Of a DNA stretch of 64,000 nt, positions 33,609-44,433 are shown one piece after another. The notes under the pieces are model-generated. The model searched no databases and had not been told where the DNA came from. It worked only from the letters and a program-made list of their open reading frames with translations. The DNA lies in assembly GCF_040958095.1 (NCBI RefSeq), contig NC_091217.1, positions 11,529,120 through 11,593,119 of the forward strand, in the 5' to 3' direction. Source of the stretch: Procambarus clarkii (lineage: Eukaryota > Arthropoda > Malacostraca > Decapoda > Cambaridae). Numbering within the stretch: position 1 is the stretch's first letter; each line of letters opens with the position of its first letter. The position numbers and the translations under genes are program-made.

Positions 33609-36456
33609 TCCTGTCTGTGGGTGCAGTTTATAGAATTCCTAACACTGATGTGTCCGAATTCAACTCAAACCTTAGAAATCTATTACTTGATAACAGACTG
33701 AACAAACACCACCTAATTATCGCAGGGGACTTTAATATTGACCTCTGCGAGCCAGAACACCCTACTGCTGTTAGCTTCCTCAACTGTATGAATTCCTGCT
33801 TCCTCATACCCTTAATCACTAGACCTACTAGAATCACTGATAGCACTGCCACGACTCTAGATCACATCTGGACAAATATAACCTCTCCGCTTACTTCAGG
33901 TATAATCACCGATAGCACTACAGACCATTACCCCACATTTCTCTTAACTAACATTAGCAAACCACCTCTTGAGTCAAGAGAGATACGTTTTAGACTACAC
34001 AATGAAACTGCTATAGACAATTTTATAACTGCTACTGATAATGTCAACTGGGAGTCCGAGTTAGGTAACATAGAGGACATCAACCTAGCAGTTCAATCTT
34101 TTCTTCAAAAAACTCTTAGCCTTTATAATACCCACTGTCCTATGCTTACAAAACAAGTCACAACCAAAAGGCTTAACAATCCCTGGCTTACAAAGGGAAT
34201 ACTTAAATCTATTAATAAAAAACATGACCTTGAGAAAAAGTATAGGTTAGGAATTGTCTCCAAAGAATTCTCAAAGAATTACTCATTATTGCTATCTAAG
34301 ATAATTAGACGAGCCAAAACTAAATACTACGAAGATAAATTTACCCAAATAAAGAGCAACATTAAACAAACATGGAGAACAATTTCACAAATATTGGGAT
34401 CAAAGAAGTCTTTAAATAACAAACCGACTCTCCTGTCTAATAACGATGGTCAGCTTTCAGCCTCTGATTCTGCCATTGAGTTCAATAGGTTCTTCTCTTC
34501 CATTGGTTCATCCCTTGCTAATGATATTCCATCTTCCAGTACTGACATTAAGGACTATCTTACAGGTAACTATCCACAGTCTCTGTACCTAAAGCCTATT
34601 AATTCCGCTGACGTCAATGAGATAATCCTTTCCCTTAAAACCAAGTCTGGTGCCCTTGAGGAGATACCAACTTTAATCTGCAAAAAAGCCTCCAGATCTT
34701 TAGCCCCTGCTATTGCTTTGCTCTTCAACAAGTCACTTGAACTCCAAACCTTTCCAGATATTCTAAAAAAAGCGAGAGTAACGCCTGTCCACAAATGTGG
34801 TGATCTCACAGATGTTAACAACTACAGACCTATATCAATCCTGCCAAACTTGTCAAAAATTTTTGAAAAACTAATCTATAAGCAGCTTTACTCATATCTA
34901 GCCAAACTCAATATACTTAGCCCTTGCCAATATGGCTTCAGGCCCAAAAAAAGCACTAACGATGCACTTATTAGTATGCTTAACTCGATTCATACAGCTC
35001 TTGATAAAAATGAGTTCCCTGTTGGGTTATTTGTGGACCTGCGTAAAGCTTTCGATACTGTCAACCACCAAAATCTTCTTCTTAAATTACATCATTATGG
35101 TGTCAGAGGACACTCCCTACAATACCTCAATTCCTACCTTACTGACAGGCTCCAATGTGTTTCTGTGAATAATACAATTTCTCCCACCCTACCCATCAAC
35201 ATTGGTGTTCCCCAGGGCAGCATACTTGGCCCTCTCCTCTTTCTCATCTACATTAATGACCTTCCAAATGCCTCCCAACACCTCAAACCAATTCTATTTG
35301 CTGACGACACAACCTTCATTTACTCCAGTCCTGATCCCCTTGCTCTAAATGCCACAGTAAATACTGAGCTAAATAAAGTCCATCTGTGGCTAACTGCCAA
35401 CAAACTCACCCTTAACATTGACAAAACTTTCTATAGATATATGCTGCTTGGCAATAAATCCTCTAATCAAATAAATCTCAAAATAAACAATACCCAAATT
35501 TGTAACAAATTAGATGGCAAATTCCTTGGCATTCTCATTGACCACAAGCTGAATTTCCAGGGACACATTCTAAACATATCAAAAAAAGTTTAAAAAACTG
35601 TGGGCATTCTTTCTAAGATCAGATATTATGTACCACGCCCTGCCCTGGTGACTCTCTATTACTCCCTTATCTATCCATATCTCAACTATGGTATTTGTGC
35701 TTGGGGCTCTACTACCCAAAATCACTTACGTCCTCTAATTACTCAACACAAAGCTGCTATTAGGACAATATCCAATTCTGGCCCCAGACATCACTCGGTA
35801 CCCCTACTCAAATCTCTGAATATGTTAGACATTAAGTCACTGCACATTCTCTCATGTGTATTATACATATATAAAACGCTAAACTATAATGCCAATCCTG
35901 ACATTAAAAGCTTCATAGAAGGTTGTAACAGAACCCATGAGCACCACACCAGAAATAAATACAGTTTTGATATTCCTAGAGTACGACTTAATCAAACCAG
36001 AAATGCTCTACAAATCAAGGGGCCCAGAATGTGGACTGACCTTCCCAACCATGTTAAAGACTGTACCTCTCTCAACCAGTTTAAGTTAAAAACGAAGCTA
36101 TACCTAATAAATTCCCTGTAACCTACCTTACCCCTCTGTTGTCAACCCATGTATGTTTTTTTTTTTTTTTTTTCAAATCAACGCTGTTTGAATGTAATTT
36201 TCTGTAATAATTTGTAATTGTATTTGTGCTGCTTTTTCAACAATGTTCCCCCCTCTTTTACCTCTATTTTTATTTGTTCTCAACACATTTTATTCTTTTT
36301 ACCCATTAGTTTTAAGCTTTAGTCATTAATGTTTTTCCTGCCCGAAACGCTTTGCGTAATAGTGGCTTTAGGCATTGTATGTACTAGCTCTATCTATAAA
36401 GCCAACAAACTTTGTAAAATCTCTTTATGTATGTACCTTATCTAAATAAAAATTAT
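33609..36456 (+). mobile_element. LINE A, plus copy, 5' truncated
   Basis: Carries ORF2 (33617-36121), a 3' untranslated region with a T-run near 36155, the core CCCGAAACGCTTTGCGTAAT at 36341, and an A-rich end at 36456. The N-terminal part of the endonuclease is missing; the equivalent is present in the fragment at 38385-38870. Confidence 0.92.
33617..36121 (+). pseudogene. LINE A ORF2: endonuclease (partial) - reverse transcriptase
   Basis: 658 codons are open, followed by a stop at 35591-35593 and a further 173 codons in the same frame. The other copy has a Ser codon at that position, so one C-to-A nonsense change is the main lesion. The APE-type endonuclease retains AGDFNIDLCEP (about residue 36), DHIWTN (about 88) and the TTDHYP segment. 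The RT has NYRPISILPNLSKIFEKL (about 402), GFRPKKST (about 439), FVDLRKAFDTVNH (about 472), GVPQGSILGPLLFLIYINDL (about 529) and the catalytic FADD (about 560). The C-terminal part carries YPYLNYGICAWG and RMWTDLPNHVKDCTSLNQF. It would nick target DNA and copy LINE RNA into it. The 5' truncation means it cannot act alone. Confidence 0.93.
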
Positions 36457-36457
36457 T

Positions 36458-38240
36458 TTTTAGTTTAGTTCATTTATTATGCACCCCATACCCATCTTGT
36501 GGGCGGTAGCGGAAAGGGTTACAGAGGCACATAATGGGCTCAGGGACTGAACCCCACAATTCATTTAGCTAAGCAAGTTACAATCTTGATGAGCTAGTTA
36601 CAAAATTCAATATAAGTCATCACATCAACAATGGGTTCGAGATCGACCTCAAGTACAGGTTCTAAATTAAGCAACTGACATATGTGGAGAGCTAGTGTCA
36701 AAATTTATATGTTTGTCCTGCACACCGCCCCCCATCCAGTGGGCAGCGGTGGATAGGTTACAATCACTTAGTTACTACCTACAGTTAGCAAACTGGGGAT
36801 ATTTGGCTAAAATTTCTGGTAGCAGATCATTTTGAATGAAATATTGACACATCGCTGGAACATTGGTTATAGAATTGTCTCTAAATTCACGTATCTTTTC
36901 GCACTCCATCACATAGTGACGGAGGGTGTGCGAATAATTTTGTTGACACAGTTTACATTTGGTCAGGTCCACATCAGCAGATAATGAGAATTCCCAGAGA
37001 TACTTGTAACCGAGTCTAAGCCGAGCAGTAGTAACATCTAGAAGTCTGCTGATTTTATTGGATGATCCATAGATGTGTGGCTCCTCTTGCATGATAGTAT
37101 GATGATAGATGGAATTACTGGTGTCAATTTCACTTTGCCTCAGATCTACAAGATCTTGTTGAAGTTCTCGGTGTACAGCTGCTCTCAGATTGCTCATTGA
37201 CAATCCAAGGTTACACTCAACGGCTCCTTTAAAGGCAGATTCTTTGGCTAACTTATCAGCTCTATCATGCATTCGGAGGCCAACATGAGATGGAGACCAC
37301 ATGAAATGGACTCTGTTACCATCCTTAGTAATTTTGTTGTATTTGTGTCTAGCTTCGGACACGAGCATGTTACAGTTATGTCTTAAAGAGTTGAGAGCAT
37401 TTAAGGATGATAAGGAGTCACTTACAATTAATGTATCAAGTTTTGAGACTTGTACACATTTCAGTGCAAGGATCAAGGCAAATAGTTCAGTCTGAAGGGT
37501 AGAGGCCCAGTTGTTTATACGGACTCCCCACTCAAAGTATAGGCCATCGCCCATTGTCAGGACAACTGCACTTCCAGCTGCACCCGTGGTGCGGTGTAGG
37601 GAACCATCAGTGTATATAATTTGAGAGAGAGAATGCTCTGTGGACAGAGCATCAATATGGCTTAAGGCGTTGAGCTTTGCCTCAAGACGAAGCTTGGGCT
37701 GATCTCTAATTTGCTTCTTGGGTGGAAAGGGAGGGATTAAAACTGGAAAGGGTGTAACCTCCCACGGTGCAGGAAAGTGCCGCTGTTGTTTCTCTTGGTA
37801 CAAATCATGAACCTGATACATTCTGAGTTGGGTTCCAGTTTTTGTTATCCATTTGGAACAATGCTGATCTTCAATAAAGAAATTCTGGAGGGCTTCTGTG
37901 CAAGGATTAGGATGAGTTAGCCTAAGCATTTTTATACCAATTTGACAGTTAATTTCAGTAACACGATCAACAACGCTCAGAATATTAAGTTCCTTTCTCA
38001 TATTAAGTATCTTTGTGGTACGAGGGCACCCAAGGATTATCCTCAAGGCTTCGTTTTGCAATTTTTCAAGCCCTCCAAGCTTTCTTTCAGGCATCAAAGC
38101 AAGCAGAGGTGCAGCATAATCTACTAAAGATCTGATGTATGCAAAGTACATCATTTTGACAATTCTGACATTGGCACCATAGCTTGAGTGATAACCTGCA
38201 ACAGCCTTGAGAGCTCGGAGCCTCTCTTTAAACTGACGAC
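36458..38240 (-). mobile_element. LINE B (I-like) 3' half
   Basis: Minus-strand 3' half of LINE B, with coding DNA from about 38235 and an untranslated 3' end at 36458. The 3' end abuts the A-rich end of the LINE A plus copy. At 38240 it meets an inverted piece of its own RT region (38241-38345). Confidence 0.9.
36775..38235 (-). CDS. LINE B ORF2 C-terminal half with RNase H
   Basis: About 485 codons are open without a break. First the RT thumb and connection: FKERLRALKAVAGYHSSYGA, IRSLVDYAAPLLALMPERKL and LEKLQNEALRIILGCPRTT. Then a complete RNase H-like domain: YTDGSLH (first Asp), TELFALILAL (Glu), IVSDSLSSLNAL (Asp) and WSPSHVG...HDRADKLAKES (last Asp), so all four acidic residues are kept. 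A Cys/His tail CKLCQQNYSHTLRHYVMEC follows. RNase H after RT places it in the I group of LINEs. The frame continues about 57 codons further upstream, but that part (Asn run from a trinucleotide repeat) is not LINE B. The element is 5' truncated, so a functional protein is unlikely. Confidence 0.88.
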   Translation of the reverse strand, partial: QFKERLRALKAVAGYHSSYGANVRIVKMMYFAYIRSLVDYAAPLLALMPERKLGGLEKLQNEALRIILGCPRTTKILNMRKELNILSVVDRVTEINCQIGIKMLRLTHPNPCTEALQNFFIEDQHCSKWITKTGTQLRMYQVHDLYQEKQQRHFPAPWEVTPFPVLIPPFPPKKQIRDQPKLRLEAKLNALSHIDALSTEHSLSQIIYTDGSLHRTTGAAGSAVVLTMGDGLYFEWGVRINNWASTLQTELFALILALKCVQVSKLDTLIVSDSLSSLNALNSLRHNCNMLVSEARHKYNKITKDGNRVHFMWSPSHVGLRMHDRADKLAKESAFKGAVECNLGLSMSNLRAAVHRELQQDLVDLRQSEIDTSNSIYHHTIMQEEPHIYGSSNKISRLLDVTTARLRLGYKYLWEFSLSADVDLTKCKLCQQNYSHTLRHYVMECEKIREFRDNSITNVPAMCQYFIQNDLLPEILAKYPQFANCR

Positions 38241-38345
38241 AGAGTCTGAATACAAGATGCAACTGTCTGATGGCTCCCAGCTTGACTATGTAAACAGATT
38301 CAAATACCTTGGCCTTGAGGTGCCACTGTACGGTCCTGTTGTATT
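38241..38345 (+). mobile_element. LINE B RT segment, inverted
   Basis: The plus strand encodes ESEYKMQLSDGSQLDYVNRF and KYLGLEVPLYGP, the RT segment that should lie directly upstream of the FKERLRALK start of the minus-strand half. The head-on orientation is the classic 5' inversion seen with twin priming. Confidence 0.7.
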
Positions 38346-38351
38346 CATAAA

Positions 38352-38382
38352 AATTATTATTATTATTATTATTGTTATTAAC
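38352..38382. repeat. ATT trinucleotide repeat
   Basis: Eight or nine ATT/GTT units separate LINE B from the LINE A endonuclease fragment. Confidence 0.9.
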
Positions 38383-38384
38383 CC

Positions 38385-38870
38385 TATAGACTGCTCCCAC
38401 AGTCAAGACAGCATCGTTACCCTTGACTCTGAAACAGGCAAATATATACTCTCCATAAGGGTCTCAAGATTTAATTACTTTTAAGCAAGTCAGTGCATGG
38501 TGGTAGTAAAGAGAAGTACCACCACCTCTTTATATAGGACGACAGTTGTGAATGGCTGAGTAGTTTGGTATGTTGTAGAGTTGAGAAGTGTCCTCTTTTA
38601 ACCACGTTTCAGTAAACACAATAAAAGAGAATTTGTTGTCAACTGTTTGAATCAGGGCATTAACATCATCAAAGTGCTTGCTAAGAGATCTTACGTTCAA
38701 GTTAATTATAGAAACATTGTGATTACACGCTAAAACATTGTTTACATCATGTGCTGTGTAATATCTGCAATTTTGATCATTAAAGTGCTGATTGTCATAG
38801 ATACTAGATAAGAGGTTAAGGTCTGGATCTATAATAGTTTGCATAAGAGGGCTGTTTTACAGAAAAGTCA
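38385..38870 (-). mobile_element. LINE A N-terminal endonuclease fragment
   Basis: Minus strand. SIINLNVRSLSKHFDDVNAL and FIVFTETWLKEDTSQLYNIP (the N and E motifs of an APE endonuclease), then GGTSLYYHHALTC, and it ends at TVGAVYR. This is exactly the part missing from the copies at 33578 and 33609. One stop is visible between the pieces. Confidence 0.85.
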
Positions 38871-38999
38871 AAAAGACAATGATAAAAGAACTAGCTATGA
38901 AAATATATATATATATAAAACTATACACAAAAATGAGGTAGGTTGCTTAAGAGTACTTTCAGGTACACTGTAGGTAATTATTTGCACTAATGATCAAAA

Positions 39000-39033
39000 T
39001 GATCATTATGATCAAATTTGATCATAATGATCA
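39000..39033. repeat. Perfect 34-bp palindrome of TGATCA motifs
   Basis: TGATCATTATGATCAAA followed by its exact reverse complement, with no spacer. Flanked by further TGATCAAAA copies. Lies in a short unassigned stretch (38871-39150). Confidence 0.95.
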
Positions 39034-39154
39034 AAACTAATGATCGTGGTACAATTTTTTGTTCAGTAATTCTTTTCAGTGTACTGAGGTCGCATTTAAT
39101 CGTCAAGCTGCTATCGCTGGGGAGGATACTGTCTGACAGTCTTTATACAATACA

Positions 39155-40430
39155 CAATACAATACAATTTTATTTAGGTAAGGTACATACATACAATAAA
39201 TATTTACAAGGATTGTTTGACTTATAGGTATAGCTAGTACATACAATGCCTAAAGCCACTATTACGCAAAGCGTTTCGGGCATGATGAACTTAAATGACA
39301 AGCTTAATACTAATTGAGCATAATGAGTAGAATGAAAACAAGAAATGAAAACATAGATGAAAAAGCAGCACAAATACAATTATGTCGACAAACAGCGCTC
39401 TTTAAAGAAAAAAACAGACATTGGTTGACAATAGAAGGGTAAGGTAGGTTACAGGGAATTTATTAGGTATAGCTTCGCTTTTAACTTAAACTGGTTGAGA
39501 GAAGTACAGTCTTTAACATGGTTGGGAAGGTCATTCCACATTCTGGGCCCCTTGATTTGTAGAGCATTTCTAGTTTGATTAAGTCGTACTCTAGGAATAT
39601 CAAAACTGTATTTATTTCTGGTGTGATGCTCATGGGTTCTGATACAACCTTCTATGAAGCTTTTGAGATCAGGATTGGCATTATAGTTTAGCGTTTTATA
39701 TATGTATAATACACATGAGAGAATGTGCAGTGACTTAATGTCTAACATATTCAGAGATTTAAGTAGGGGTACCGAGTGATGTCTGGGGCCAGAATTGGAT
39801 ATTGTCCTAATAGCAGCTTTGTGTTGAGTAATTAGAGGACGTAAGTGATTTTGGGTAGTAGAGCCCCAAGCACAAATACCATAGTTGAGATATGGATAGA
39901 TAAGGGAGTAATAGAGAGTCACCAGGGCAGGGCGTGGTACATAATATCTGATCTTAGAAAGAATGCCCACAGTTTTTTAAACTTTTTTTGATATGTTTAG
40001 AATGTGTCCCTGGAAATTCAGCTTGTGGTCAATGAGAATGCCAAGGAATTTTAGTTAGTTAGTTTAGTTCATTTATTATGCACCCCATACCCAGCTTGTG
40101 GGCGGTAGTGAATTTGCCATCTAATTTGTTACAAATTTGGGTATTGTTTATTTTGAGATTTATTTGATTAGAGGATTTATTGCCAAACAGAATTTAAAAG
40201 GTTTTGTCAATGTTAAGGGTGAGTTTGTTGGCAGCTAGCCACAGATGGACTTTATTTAGCTCAGTATTTACTGTGGCATTTAGAGCAAGGGGATCAGGAC
40301 TGGAGTAAATGAAGGTTGTGTCGTCAGCAAATAGAATTGGTTTGAGGTGTTGGGAGGCATTTGGAAGGTCATTAATGTAGATGAGAAAGAGGAGAGGGCC
40401 AAGTATGCTGCCCTGGGGGACACCAGCTGG
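39155..40430 (-). mobile_element. LINE A, minus copy, RT palm to 3' end
   Basis: C-terminal 173 codons (39970 to 39449) nearly match 35600-36121. Upstream, 39971-40430 carries the ISKKV stop (also TAA at the equivalent codon), the FADD region and GVPQGS (as 'tgtcccccagggcagcat' on the minus strand), split by a 58-bp LINE B scrap. It shares the nonsense codon with the + copy at 33609, so these two are closer to each other than to 29465-33578. Confidence 0.9.
40052..40109 (-). mobile_element. 58-bp LINE B end with TSD
   Basis: Insert bounded by GAATTT at 40046-40051 and 40110-40115. It contains only the last about 58 bases of LINE B, including the ACTAACTAACT-type 3' end (minus strand). Confidence 0.88.
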
Positions 40431-40694
40431 GTGTCCCCAGGGTGACCAGCTGCTGGTTATGAGGGTGTCCAGCTGCTGGACGCCTTTTTTGATCAGGAGA
40501 GTGGCTGTGTTGTTGTTGTTGTTTCAGATTTAGCTACTCAGAACGAAGTGTCCATGTAGCACGGGCTATGGTGAGCCCGTGAGTGGCTGTGTTGATGGCT
40601 TCAGAGTGGTTACTGCAAGAATCAGGGACTCTTCAAGCTCTTCTAAGGTCGTTGGATGCACATTCCAGAAGATAGTGAAGTAATAGTAATAGTC
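40431..40694. other. Repeat scraps
   Basis: Contains a CCAGCTGCTGG palindrome repeat near 40465-40480, a TTG trinucleotide run at 40510-40525 and a 'gcacgggctatggtgagccc' hairpin near 40558-40580, which looks like the 3' part of another short retroposon. No coding signal. Confidence 0.45.
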
Positions 40695-41536
40695 AGCTCC
40701 CTTGTTTAAATCTCTAAACTTGCTAAATATTAACTCCCTCCACACATTCTCTTGTGTCAACTACATTTACAAAACCCTGTTCTTAAATGCAAACCATGCT
40801 CTGAAACTCTCCCTGGACAGATGTAATAGGACCCATTATCACCACACCAGAAATAAATATCTCTTTGATATCCCCAGGGTCAAACTTAATCTGTGTAAAC
40901 ACTCTATGCAAATTAAGGGACCTAGTTTATGGAACTCACTCCCTAGTGAATTGAAAAACTGTAAAACTTTTGCCTTATTTAAAAGCAAAACCAAAAAGTA
41001 CCTAACTTCATCTATTTAGTTTCCTACACTGAGCTTTAAATTTGCTCTGTACCTAGTGGTACCCAATCTCATAATTTTTATGTAATATCAAACAACCTTA
41101 TCATTGTGTTCATTGCTGTCTTCTTTTATGTGCTAGCCATATGCTGTATTGTGACTACCAATTTTTGTCAACTACCATTCAAGCTGTCATTGCAATCAAT
41201 CTTATATTGTTTCTGCTGTATTGTGCCTACCAATTTGTTGTCAACTACCATTTTAAGCTGTCATTGCAATCAATCATAGCTACCTATGTGCTTTAATATA
41301 CTGTACCTATAATTTTCTCTCATCTTTTTTTTTTTCATTCCATGTAATCTGTTATCATTTTTTGTCTATAAATTTTGCAAGTATTTACCTCCTTAAAATT
41401 TTCTTAGATTAAGGACCTGCCCGAAACGCTGCGCGTGCTAGTGGCTTTACAAGACTGTAATTACCATAATTGTATCCTCACATTCCTTATGTACATTCTT
41501 GTATATGCATAAATAAATAAATAAATAAATAAATAG
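40695..41536 (+). mobile_element. LINE C 3' end, plus copy
   Basis: Coding 40702-41019 (LLNINSLHTFSCVNYIYKTL, RNKYLFDIPRVKLN, LWNSLPSELKNCKTFALF), then an untranslated region holding a near-duplicate of about 85 bases ('gtcaactaccatt' twice at about 41167 and 41240), the core at 41418 and (AAAT)n at 41511-41536. Confidence 0.88.
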
Positions 41537-41764
41537 TGGATAGCTGAATAATTGGGAATATTATATAGTTGGGTAATGTCATTATTCATTTTTTATTAAC
41601 AAGCTTATATAATCACATTAAATAGGTCTCAGTAAGTGCTTACTGAGAACAACAAAAAAGAATTGGTAGTTTGCAATTTGTATTTCTCTCCAGATTCTGG
41701 ATCCTCAGCAGCACATATTATTGCTGTGTATACCTAACCTTTTTTGTTAATATTTTTTATTGTA

Positions 41765-42078
41765 ATTAATTCAAATTTAAATTCAAATTCAAATTTTTAT
41801 TCAGGTAAAAGTACATACATAGATGAAGAGTTACAAACATAATGTTGGATTTATAGATAGAGCTAGTACATTCAATACTAAAGCCACTAATACGCATAGC
41901 GTTTTGAGCAAGAAAATGATTTCTCCATTCTAAGTTTGGGTTTCGCTCGACCCAGAAATACAAAAATATACAAATACAAATATTTATTCAAGTAAAGTAC
42001 ATACATACAAGGTTAGATACAAACGTTGATTTATTTATAGATAGAGCTAGTACATACAATGCCTTAAGTTTGATGAAC
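41765..42078 (-). mobile_element. Two LINE A-type tails
   Basis: 41765-41920 and 41968-42078 both read, on the minus strand, 'gtactagctctatctataaa' with 'gtatgtactttacctgaata'-like ends and A-rich AATTTGAATTTG or AATATTTGTATTTG 3' ends. The first retains a degraded core (CAAAACGCTATGCGT). Confidence 0.75.
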
Positions 42079-42600
42079 TCATAGCTAGCTTTTGATCTAC
42101 AGTCTGTAATCCCCCATATGGAAAAGGGTAGCAGAACATTGTATATATAAGGATGTTTAAAAGAAAGACTAGTTCTTGTAGCAAGAATCCGCGGATGTTG
42201 TCTGTCAGTGTTACCGCGCATTTTATGTTTAGTGACGTCACGTATTGTTTGTAACCTAGTGTTATGGCGGACGGGCGACACCGCTTGCTGAGTCTTTGCA
42301 CAATAGCTCGTTAATTAAGGTGATTTGGAATTTCATAGTAGTATTTAGACACGTAAATCTTGTTAGATGTCGCACTAGAGTATCGATTGTATTTGTACTA
42401 ATCATATTAAAACAAATCTTGGCTATGTATCGGAGAGCACAAGTCGATCAATAACCTTTCTGCCGTTTTCGGGAGGAGGAAACTATCACCCAAACTGCAC
42501 ACACCATAAAGAAGAAGGGCAGTCAGGAAGAAGAAGAAAATAGCTAACAGGCTGATTGTTTTCAAAGATGCCACTACTGACTTGTTATACACCATAGAGA
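42079..42600. other. Spacer, nothing recognised
   Basis: AT-rich sequence with short open frames and no recognised family. Confidence 0.4.
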
Positions 42601-42850
42601 GTGGAACGCAAAGTGCTTCCGCCCCCTCTTTTTAGCATCCAGTGAAATTCCATCAGGTCCAACAAACTTAATCAATCACGTCTAGCTTTATAAGATACCT
42701 CCTAACCTCATCTCTGGTAATTTCAATATCTTCCAAGGCTCCTTGGTGTATCGCTACCTCTCTTAGTTCAGGGATTCGGGGACTTCTCCTTGTTCTATTG
42801 TGTAGACCTGGAATCTCTTGTTGAGTTCTTCACACACCTCTGTCATTCTC
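42601..42850 (-). mobile_element. CR1-like LINE F, start of RT region
   Basis: Minus strand gives VCEELNKRFQ, then VAIHQGALEDIEITRDEVRR and a KLDV segment, with PDGISPR-like remains. This is the linker and start of a CR1-type RT, with small frameshifts. Confidence 0.7.
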
Positions 42851-43140
42851 TGTGTACTCATAAGAATGAAGGTAACTACAGAAGGCCTATTGACCCATAT
42901 GAGGCAGCTCCTGTTTATATTCACCCAATCTCATTCATATACAGGTATATGTCTAACCTATGCTTGAAACAATCAAGGGATCCTACTTCTATTATGTTAC
43001 ATGGTAATTGGTTCCACAAATCAACAATCCTGTTACCAAACCAGTATTTACCCAGGTCGTTCCTAAATCTAAGCTTATCCAATTTATACCCATTGTTTCA
43101 TGTTATATCCTTATTGTGAAAATAAGGCCGTGTGTTTTCT
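42851..43140 (-). mobile_element. LINE D 3' end inside LINE F
   Basis: Minus strand encodes WFGNRIVDLWNQLPCN and VGSLDCFKHRLDIYLY, then ends at 'ccttcattcttatg'. It matches 53640-53905 and separates two LINE F parts, so it probably inserted into LINE F. Confidence 0.75.
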
Positions 43141-43289
43141 AATTGGTTCTATTGTTTGCTAGTTTAAGGCAAATCTGTCACACATTCTTAAAAAGTAATT
43201 TGTGTGACTGTTCACTTAGACTGCTTCCTGGGATTCTCTCATCTCAGATATAACTGTATTTGCCACATTCTTCTATTTTAAGTGCTTGA

Positions 43290-43905
43290 AGTCCTCAATC
43301 AAGATGTTTGGGGCAGGGTTTTGTGAGGTTTTCTAAGCAGTATTCTGTTTTCGTAAGTTAGTCTTTATACTGTTGAGGATTGGCCTCAGGTAACTTATAC
43401 AAGGACAATAACCACATTTAGGATCTCAATTTTGGTTATCTGCACTTCCACCAAGTCGTTTGGGATATTTAGCAGCTCAATGCAGATGGGTGTGTCTTTG
43501 ATGTACAAGCTGATTCCACTCTGTAGACTGTTTCCTGTCACATCTGAAAAGGTTGTACTCGGTAATCCATATTTCACTATCTTAGTAGTTCTTTTTGTAA
43601 GTTTCAGTTAGGGCTGCAAACACTACATTTGCCTAATTTAGGCAGCCAGGTATAAAGTGGACTTAGTTTGATTTGTGTACTTTTATACCCTGAATGTTGG
43701 CAAATATGAATGATGTTATTGTATTTGCAGAGGTGCTGGGTGTTATACTTGTTAGTTTGTTTCTGATAGGATTGCCACTTTGTGTCCTCTCTAGCATTTG
43801 ACCATGTTGGTAGTAGTTTGACATTTTGAATCATTATTCTTCTCTTGCTAAAAAATCTCCCTGGTATGTAGAGTTGGAGCTGGTTTTATAGTGGCATTCT
43901 TTTGG
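43290..43905 (-). mobile_element. LINE F endonuclease region fragment
   Basis: Minus-strand reading includes VKYGLPSTTFSDVTGNSLQ, GISLYIKDTPICIELLNIPN and DLVEVQITKIEILNVVIVLV, the middle of an APE-type endonuclease. Upstream reading (43604-43834) is decayed. Confidence 0.65.
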
Positions 43906-44433
43906 TTTTATTCACCTGGTTCCTCTTGTATAAAAAGCTGAACAGTCTCTGTTGAAGGACTCTCTAATTGTCTTATTGTCTGAATGACGTCCTTCGGAGT
44001 TCTAAGTGGAAAAATTAGCAATTTCTGGAATATTTACCTGTAAAAAGAATATTTCTACACTTTCTTGGGTGACTATATTTTCATGTTCCATGCTTACCAT
44101 TGGGGGGGGGGGGGATTCATTACCTGCAGCCACCTGCCATAAGTATCGATATTCCAGTCTAATTCTGGTAATTAGTGTCACACTGACTAATTGGTAGTAA
44201 AAAACACACAAAATTACGTTTTGTGTTGTCTGTACATATAGTTCTCAATTCTAAACATATAATAACTCTCTATACTCTTGCTTTCTGCTCTTTGTGTGTC
44301 AGTGAATGCTCTTCTGTCATCCCTAAATTCCTGAACTAGTACAGCCTTTACAACAGAGATTGGAATACCGGTCTTGTTCAATGTCTTCCCTATGGACTCG
44401 GCAGCTTTATCTGCCGTCTAACAGGCGCAATTA

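Noticed and set aside
38188-38484. Single 98-codon plus-strand gene
   Set aside because: It fuses an inverted LINE B segment, an ATT repeat and antisense LINE A. Not one gene.
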